The notes beneath the pieces were generated by a model. It did not search any database. It was not told the origin of the DNA and worked only from the letters and a program-made list of their open reading frames with translations. This document shows, in pieces, positions 58,999-64,000 of a stretch of DNA of 64,000 bases (positions are counted from its first letter, which is position 1; the number at the start of each line of letters is the position of its first letter). The stretch is from NCBI GenBank assembly GCA_964523575.1, contig CAZGAV010000007.1, forward strand, positions 9,423-73,422, given 5' to 3'. The translations under genes were made by a program, and so were the position numbers. Source of the stretch: DAOUTW01 sp964523575 (GTDB lineage Bacteria > Zixibacteria > MSB-5A5 > GN15 > JAAZOE01).

Positions 58999-59029
58999 AT
59001 ATTACGGCATTTTTGCACCGAATTGTCAA
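58999..59029 (-). promoter_or_regulatory. Promoter of the Asp-box propeller gene
   Basis: On the minus strand TTGACA (59029-59024) and TAATAT (59004-58999) with a 19-nt spacer. The expected start near 58992 leaves a leader of about 37 nt before the ATG at 58955. The spacer is longer than ideal. Confidence 0.5.
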
Positions 59030-59163
59030 TTGCCAACTTTGGCGCATATTCCTATTGTCCGCGGAGCAAGTATCGTATACCTTACCTGAGCCCGGTTTAT
59101 TGGATATCCCGGCATTTGGAAATGGCTGGGGTATAATTGAGAACAAGACACGGATGGAGATCG

Positions 59164-60081
59164 ATGGCGCACCAGCACAGTCACCATATCGACGCCAATA
59201 AACTCGGCTGGACCATTGTCCTCAATATCGGCATTACCGCCGCCGAGGTCGTCGGCGGTTTGCTTTCGGGGTCGCTGGCCCTGATTTCCGACGCCGGTCA
59301 TAATCTGTCCGACGTCATAGCCCTGACGCTGGCCTATTTCGGCGCCCGGGGAGCGGCCTTGAAACCGACCAAACGATCCACCTATGGATTCAAGCGTTTG
59401 GAGGTGGTGACGGCGCTGATCAATGCCCTCTCGCTGGTCGGCATTTCCATTTTCATTACTATCGAGGCCTTTCGCCGCTATACCGATCCGCAAGTCATCG
59501 ACGGTACGGTGATGCTGTCGGTGGCCACCCTGGGTCTGGCGGGGAATCTTATCTCCGTCTGGATTCTCCACCGCGACCGCAAAAAGACCATCAACAACCG
59601 CGCCGCCTTTCTGCATATGCTCTACGACGCCGTCTCTTCCGTGGCCGTGATCATCGGCGGCATTATCATAATTTTATCCGGCTGGTACCTGCTCGATTTG
59701 ATCCTCTCGGTGCTGATCGCCATGATTATTCTCTGGTCAAGCCTCGATATACTCAAGGAAGCCACCGGCATCTTCATGGAGGCGGTTCCGCGCGGCATCG
59801 ATATCGATGCCGTCCATGAATCCATCAGCGCCGTGGACGGCGTTATAGAGGCGCATCATCTGCATATATGGTCGATTTCCAGCCATCAAATCGCCCTGTC
59901 GTGCCATATCCGGGTGGACGAGGATCGGGCCGCCGAAATCCCGGCGATTGTCGCCGCAGTCAATGCCGTACTTCTGAAGGAGCACGGTATAGATCATGCC
60001 ACTATCCAGCCGGAGACGGAACATTGCCCGGCCCTGCCCATACAATCCACCCTGCCTCATAAGAACGGCGGCGATAAATGA
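59164..60081 (+). CDS. CDF family cation efflux protein (ZitB/CzcD type)
   Basis: A 305-residue protein with six transmembrane segments and a C-terminal cytoplasmic domain. The His-rich start MAHQHSHHID, GSLALISDAGHNLSDVIAL (TM2 metal site with D and H), GFKRLEVVTALINAL, and FLHMLYDAVSSVAVIIGG (TM5 site with H and D) are diagnostic; the tail has the HHLHIWSISSHQIALSCHI region. It probably exports Zn2+ or a similar ion in exchange for protons. A TTG start nine codons earlier is possible, but GGAG lies upstream of the ATG chosen here. Its stop overlaps the next ATG. Confidence 0.92.
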   Translation: MAHQHSHHIDANKLGWTIVLNIGITAAEVVGGLLSGSLALISDAGHNLSDVIALTLAYFGARGAALKPTKRSTYGFKRLEVVTALINALSLVGISIFITIEAFRRYTDPQVIDGTVMLSVATLGLAGNLISVWILHRDRKKTINNRAAFLHMLYDAVSSVAVIIGGIIIILSGWYLLDLILSVLIAMIILWSSLDILKEATGIFMEAVPRGIDIDAVHESISAVDGVIEAHHLHIWSISSHQIALSCHIRVDEDRAAEIPAIVAAVNAVLLKEHGIDHATIQPETEHCPALPIQSTLPHKNGGDK

Positions 60082-61445
60082 AACGAATGGTGGAATTGGA
60101 AATTAACGATCTGGCTTTCAACGGCAAATCGGTCGGCTATCTTGACGGTAAGGTAACTTTTGTCAACGGCGGTTTGCCGGGCGAACGGGTGTCGGCCCGC
60201 ATCACCAAATCCAAACGAAGTTATAATCAGGCCAAATTGATCCGGGTCCTGAGCCGTTCGCCGGAACGTATCGAACCGGTTTGCCGTCATTATGACATTT
60301 GCGGCGGTTGCACCTGGCAGGATCTCGATTATGAACGCCAGCTTTTTTACAAGCGCAATCAGGTTGTCGCTTCGCTGGAACATATCGGGGGCTTTGAACA
60401 GGTCGAGGTGGCGCCGATAAATCCGTCGCCGACTCAATTTTTCTACCGCAATAAAATGGAATTTTCCTTTCATGTCTGCCAGCCTGAAGTGTCACCGGAT
60501 GGATTTGTCCTGGGTCTTCACGAGCGGGGTTGTTTCGATCGTATTTTCAATATCGTCGAATGCCATCTGGAATCGCATTTATCAAATCGGGTCGTCAATT
60601 TCGTCCGGGAGAAAGTGCCCGAACTGGGCATTCCGGTTTATGATCTGGTGGCGCACCGCGGTTTCCTTCGTTTCCTGATTTTCCGCGAAGGGAAAAACAC
60701 CGGCCAGCATATGTTGACGCTGGTCACCGGCAAGGGCGAATTCGTCGGCAAATCAGAACTGGTTGAGGCGTTGGTGAGTTCCTTTCCCGAATTAACGACC
60801 ATCGTTTGGGTCGTCAACTCCACCATCACTAATATCGCCCGGGGAGAAGTCCACGAAATTCTTCACGGGCCGGGGTTTATCGAGGAAGATATTCTGGGGC
60901 TGAGATTCCGGATCAGTCCCCTGTCGTTTTTCCAGACCAATAGCCTCCAGACCGAGAACCTCTATCGCACGGCCATTGAACTCGCCGAAATCAGGCCGGA
61001 TGACGCCGTCCTTGACCTTTATTGCGGCGCCGGGACGATTGGGATGTGCCTGGCCCCGCGAGCCCGGGAAGTCATCGGCATCGATATCGAGGAGGAGGCC
61101 ATTGAATCGGCACGAGATAACGCGCGCCTTAACGGCCTCGATAATTGTCAATTTCATTCCGGGCCGGTGCGAAAACTGCTGGTCAGTGAGCCTTTGCGCG
61201 ACCGGGCTTTCGATCCGGTGATAATCGATCCGCCCCGGATGGGGATGCATCCTCAGGCCCTGCAACGGGTGCTGGAGATAAATCCGAAAAGGCTGATTTA
61301 CATCTCCTGTAACCCCGCGACTTTTGCCCGCGACGCCAAAGAACTGGTCGGGGCCGGCTACGAGTTGCGGAAAATCATACCCTTTGATATGTTTCCCCAT
61401 ACAATGCATATCGAACTGGTATCCCGCTTTGAAAAAATTTGTTGA
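60078..61445 (+). CDS. TrmA/RlmD-family RNA (uracil-C5)-methyltransferase
   Basis: A 455-residue enzyme. A TRAM domain (LEINDLAFNGKSVGYLDGKVTFV) is followed by the Fe-S cysteine set C-x5-C-x2-C (VCRHYDICGGCTWQD) with a further Cys in IVECHLES. The methyltransferase core has LDLYCGAGTIGMCLA, GIDIEEEAIESAR, IDPPRMGMHP and the catalytic SCNPATFARD. It is of the RlmD/RlmCD type, acting on 23S uridines such as U1939, but the exact site is not fixed. It overlaps the CDF gene by 4 nt; a second Met at 60087 is an alternative start. Confidence 0.92.
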   Translation: MKRMVELEINDLAFNGKSVGYLDGKVTFVNGGLPGERVSARITKSKRSYNQAKLIRVLSRSPERIEPVCRHYDICGGCTWQDLDYERQLFYKRNQVVASLEHIGGFEQVEVAPINPSPTQFFYRNKMEFSFHVCQPEVSPDGFVLGLHERGCFDRIFNIVECHLESHLSNRVVNFVREKVPELGIPVYDLVAHRGFLRFLIFREGKNTGQHMLTLVTGKGEFVGKSELVEALVSSFPELTTIVWVVNSTITNIARGEVHEILHGPGFIEEDILGLRFRISPLSFFQTNSLQTENLYRTAIELAEIRPDDAVLDLYCGAGTIGMCLAPRAREVIGIDIEEEAIESARDNARLNGLDNCQFHSGPVRKLLVSEPLRDRAFDPVIIDPPRMGMHPQALQRVLEINPKRLIYISCNPATFARDAKELVGAGYELRKIIPFDMFPHTMHIELVSRFEKIC

Positions 61446-61498
61446 TGAACCGAACGGGCAGTTATATACTGGTTTTTAGTCATCGACAAGGAGGTCTT

Positions 61499-63196
61499 AT
61501 GGTTCGGGCGCATATCGCCTGGGTTTTGATTGCCTTATTGGCCTGTGCGGCCGGGGGGGCGGCGGCAAGCAAAACCGAACAGAATTTTCAAAGTCTGTCA
61601 CGGGAAATTCTTGATAATCTCCAGCAATTCTGGCCCGTTCATTCCACCATGATGGGGATTCATGAATACGACGGCCGTTTTACCGATTATTCGCCAAAAA
61701 GCGTCGAAAAGGAACGCAAGAAACTGCGGACGTTTCTGGCCCGTCTTTACAAATACAAGGGAATACGACTCCCCGTGGATATGGATATCGACAGTCGCCT
61801 GCTGAGCGGTAATTGCGAAATCGCCATGTTGCGGCTTTCCGAAGTCGGTTATCATAATATCAATCCCAATCTCTATATCAATGCCGCCAGCGACGGCATA
61901 TATTACATCTTGATTAATGACTACAAACCACTGGCCTCGCGACTCGACGATATCATCGCCCGGATGCAGGCTTTGCCTCAATTCCTGCAACAGGGTGAGG
62001 CGGATTTAAAGGCCCCGCCGCCCTTATGGCTCGATTATGCCAAAACGAATGTCGCCAACGTTATTGAATTGTTCCGAACCACCACCGATCAATTATTGGC
62101 TCAATTTCCCGACCGTGCTTCCGAATTGAAAGCGGCCTCGTCCGGAGCCGTGGCAGGCCTTGAGCATTTCCAGAATTTCCTTGAAACTCTGAGCCCCGGC
62201 GAACCGGGTTCCTTTGCCATTGGCAAAGAATATTTCGATTACATCCTGGCGCATGAGTATTTCTTCGATTTCGACGCCGATTCTCTCCTGAAAATAGGAG
62301 AAAGACTTCTGGCCGTTTCGGATTCCGCCGTTAAAGCCTATCGGGCGGAGATGGAATCCGAAGGATTTCTAAAGAGGGATTCGGTATTTGTCCCGCCGTC
62401 GATCACAAAACAGGATGTTCTCGACTACTACAACTGGGAAATCAACACCGTCAAGAATTTCGTCATCGACCATGACCTGATTACCGTTCCCGCTAATATC
62501 GGGCTTTGTGAAGCGGTCGAAACGCCGGTTTTTCTCAGGGGTATCATCGGGGGCCTGGCCTATGAGCCGCCGGGGCCGTTCGACGCCGCGACCACCGGCT
62601 ATTTCTACGTCCCGCCGATCCCCGATGAATTGACTGAAGCACAAAGACGCCACTATTACCTGCAGATGGATAACCGGGATTTCAGGGGTTCGGTTGTACA
62701 TGAGGCCTATCCCGGACATCATCTCCAATTGCAACTGGCGGCGCGTGTCGGTTCCGATGTTCGAAAATGGCAGATGAACAATGCCCTGATCGAGGGATGG
62801 GCGCTCTATTGCGAGGAGATGGCTTATGACGCGGGATTATACGATGATAATCCGGCGGCCTATCTCAGGGTTCTGGGCGGAATCCGTTTTCGGGCGGCCC
62901 GGATCGTCGTCGATGTCAAATTGCAGACGGGACAATTCAGCTATGATCAGGCCGTGGCATGGATGAGCCAGACCCTGGACTCCGACACCAATTATATCAA
63001 GACCGAAGTTTTGCGCTATACCGGAGACCCGGGACAGCCGATGAGTTATTTGATGGGTAAACGGGCTATCATGAAATTGCGCAATGAGGTCATGGCCCGT
63101 GAGGGTGACAGTTTCACGCTGAAATCATTCCATGACCGCCTCCTGTCCGAGGGTTCCATTCCGGTCTCTTTGATCCGGAAGAAAATGTTGAAATAA
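61499..63196 (+). CDS. DUF885 family metallopeptidase-like lipoprotein
   Basis: A 565-residue protein; AAGGAGG lies seven bases before the ATG at 61499, better than an in-frame start at 61439. The N-terminus is a lipoprotein-like signal with a possible lipobox (ALLACAAGG). The DUF885 signature VVHEAYPGHHLQ (an HExxxGH-type zinc site) lies near residue 400, with NNALIEGWALYCEEM and GGIRFRAARIVVDVKLQTG after it. Family members are thought to be zinc-dependent carboxypeptidases. Likely periplasmic or outer-membrane anchored. The gene directly after it starts at the next base. Confidence 0.88.
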   Translation: MVRAHIAWVLIALLACAAGGAAASKTEQNFQSLSREILDNLQQFWPVHSTMMGIHEYDGRFTDYSPKSVEKERKKLRTFLARLYKYKGIRLPVDMDIDSRLLSGNCEIAMLRLSEVGYHNINPNLYINAASDGIYYILINDYKPLASRLDDIIARMQALPQFLQQGEADLKAPPPLWLDYAKTNVANVIELFRTTTDQLLAQFPDRASELKAASSGAVAGLEHFQNFLETLSPGEPGSFAIGKEYFDYILAHEYFFDFDADSLLKIGERLLAVSDSAVKAYRAEMESEGFLKRDSVFVPPSITKQDVLDYYNWEINTVKNFVIDHDLITVPANIGLCEAVETPVFLRGIIGGLAYEPPGPFDAATTGYFYVPPIPDELTEAQRRHYYLQMDNRDFRGSVVHEAYPGHHLQLQLAARVGSDVRKWQMNNALIEGWALYCEEMAYDAGLYDDNPAAYLRVLGGIRFRAARIVVDVKLQTGQFSYDQAVAWMSQTLDSDTNYIKTEVLRYTGDPGQPMSYLMGKRAIMKLRNEVMAREGDSFTLKSFHDRLLSEGSIPVSLIRKKMLK

Positions 63197-64000
63197 ATGT
63201 CCCTGGTTTTTATCCATGCCGCCGATTTTCATCTCGGGGCCGATTTGCGCCGTTTTGGCGATGCGCGAGAGAAGTTGGAGCAGGCTCAATTCGCTGCCCT
63301 CGAAAAAACTCTGAATGAGGCCGTCGCAAATCGCGCGGCCTTTGTCATTATCTGTGGCGACCTTTTTGATCGTCGCAACCCGCGCCCGAGCGTGATTCGG
63401 AAAACAACCGACATTTTTTCCGCTAATCCCAGGATACCAGTTTATATCCTGCCCGGAACTCATGATTTCCTGAGCGATAATTCGATCTATTCTCCCGGAC
63501 GCCCTGGATGGACAGGTGAAAATATTACGATTCTCAATGATTCGGTCTCTTCGCCGCTCCAGCTCCCCGGGACCGGTTGCACGCTGTATTTTCAACCCAA
63601 TCGCTCCAACCGCTCGGCTCAGTCTCCAATCGCCGGGATGAAGCGACAATCGGACGACGGTTTTCATATCGGCCTCGCTCACGGTTCCTTAAAAATTATG
63701 GGACTTGAGGCCGATCTGGATTTTCCTCTCGATCCCAAAGAGATCGAAAAAACCCAATTGGATTATCTGGCTCTGGGCCATTGGCACAAACCGCGCATGG
63801 AGAAATACGGCCGAACGATGTCCGTCTATCCCGGAATCCCGCAACCGATTTCCTGGTCGGACCCCGGTTCGGGGTCGGTATCACTTGTCCGGCTTGAAGA
63901 TACGGGAGAGGTGACGATAGCCGCCCGCCCCATAAACTTGATTTCTTTCCATGAAATCAGAAGCAAAATATTCCACCCAATGGAGTTGAACCAGTTGCTG
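63197..64000 (+). CDS. SbcD/Mre11-like metallophosphoesterase, 5' part
   Basis: The frame is open from the ATG at 63197 to the end of the window (268 codons). Metallophosphatase motifs appear in order: HAADFHLGAD (D-x-H), CGDLFDRRN (GD-x-x-D), PGTHDFLS (GNHD position with Thr), LAHGSL and ALGHWHKPR (GH-x-H). This pattern is that of SbcD/Mre11-type DNA exonucleases (YhaO/DnaN-like forms also possible). The partner SbcC would be expected just downstream, outside the window. The start lies directly after the DUF885 stop. Confidence 0.85.
   Translation, partial: MSLVFIHAADFHLGADLRRFGDAREKLEQAQFAALEKTLNEAVANRAAFVIICGDLFDRRNPRPSVIRKTTDIFSANPRIPVYILPGTHDFLSDNSIYSPGRPGWTGENITILNDSVSSPLQLPGTGCTLYFQPNRSNRSAQSPIAGMKRQSDDGFHIGLAHGSLKIMGLEADLDFPLDPKEIEKTQLDYLALGHWHKPRMEKYGRTMSVYPGIPQPISWSDPGSGSVSLVRLEDTGEVTIAARPINLISFHEIRSKIFHPMELNQLL

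Noticed and set aside
1..64000. CRISPR arrays, insertion sequences, tRNA or rRNA genes
   Set aside because: I looked for regularly spaced repeats, terminal inverted repeats with transposase genes, and cloverleaf-like segments and found none; small RNAs could still have been missed by eye.

Overview
The window looks like chromosomal core sequence of a diderm, anaerobic or facultatively anaerobic bacterium, probably from the FCB side of the tree (a Zixibacteria-like lineage is my guess). Direct support: an apolipoprotein N-acyltransferase and lipobox or signal-peptide proteins, a MurE with the DNPR motif of meso-diaminopimelate enzymes, two secreted proteins with Por/FlgD-type C-terminal modules (one with YPNPFNP), a dockerin-like calcium-loop pair, and a gingipain-like C25 peptidase. 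Base composition and codon use look even across the window, and no mobile element, CRISPR array, tRNA or rRNA was seen. The taxonomic guess cannot be settled from this sequence alone.

Layout. 1-3867 (minus): three paralogous type IV pilin-like proteins in one operon, the middle one carrying a four-fold repeat and a LamG domain. 4079-10397 (plus): a housekeeping run with ricT, metG, a TatD nuclease, rsmA, pdxJ and an RluD-type pseudouridine synthase. 10398-14360 (minus): a methyltransferase and an M16 peptidase pair (one active, one without the zinc motif), ended by an intrinsic terminator. 14568-25115 (plus): purM, gpmI, lnt, a secreted propeller protein, then a FemAB-like protein and three glycosyltransferases. 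25108-27456 (minus): the C25 peptidase. 27806-43989 (plus): a dcw cluster, mraZ-rsmH-ftsL-ftsI-murE-murF-mraY-murD-ftsW-murG-murC-ftsQ-ftsA-ftsZ, with three TGGGA MraZ boxes at 10-bp spacing before mraZ. murB and ddl are absent from it.

44418-54590 (plus) is the most interesting block. A good promoter and a roughly 560-nt leader, which holds a perfect TGTGA-N6-TCACA palindrome and an uncertain small ORF, precede hdrC-hdrB-hdrA-mvhD-mvhG-mvhA, a hydrogenase maturation protease, hypA and hypB. Two adjacent genes follow, and each encodes two fused DsrC/TusE-like modules. These modules keep the internal cysteine (CysB) only in the first module of each protein and lack the penultimate CysA everywhere. 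The set suggests an electron-bifurcating hydrogenase/heterodisulfide reductase-like complex working with an unusual double-DsrC protein as thiol substrate, partner or regulator.

54713-64000: a secreted protein with five BACON-like repeats and a dockerin-like end (minus), a secreted Asp-box propeller (minus), then on the plus strand a CDF cation exporter, a TrmA/RlmD-type RNA methyltransferase, a DUF885 lipoprotein peptidase and the start of an SbcD-like metallophosphoesterase that runs off the window.

Several promoters share the -35 form TTGAC(T/A/G). Three junctions deserve attention for start codons: murE appears to start at ATT directly after the in-frame TGA of ftsI, the GT2 gene at TTG, and purM may be nearly leaderless.
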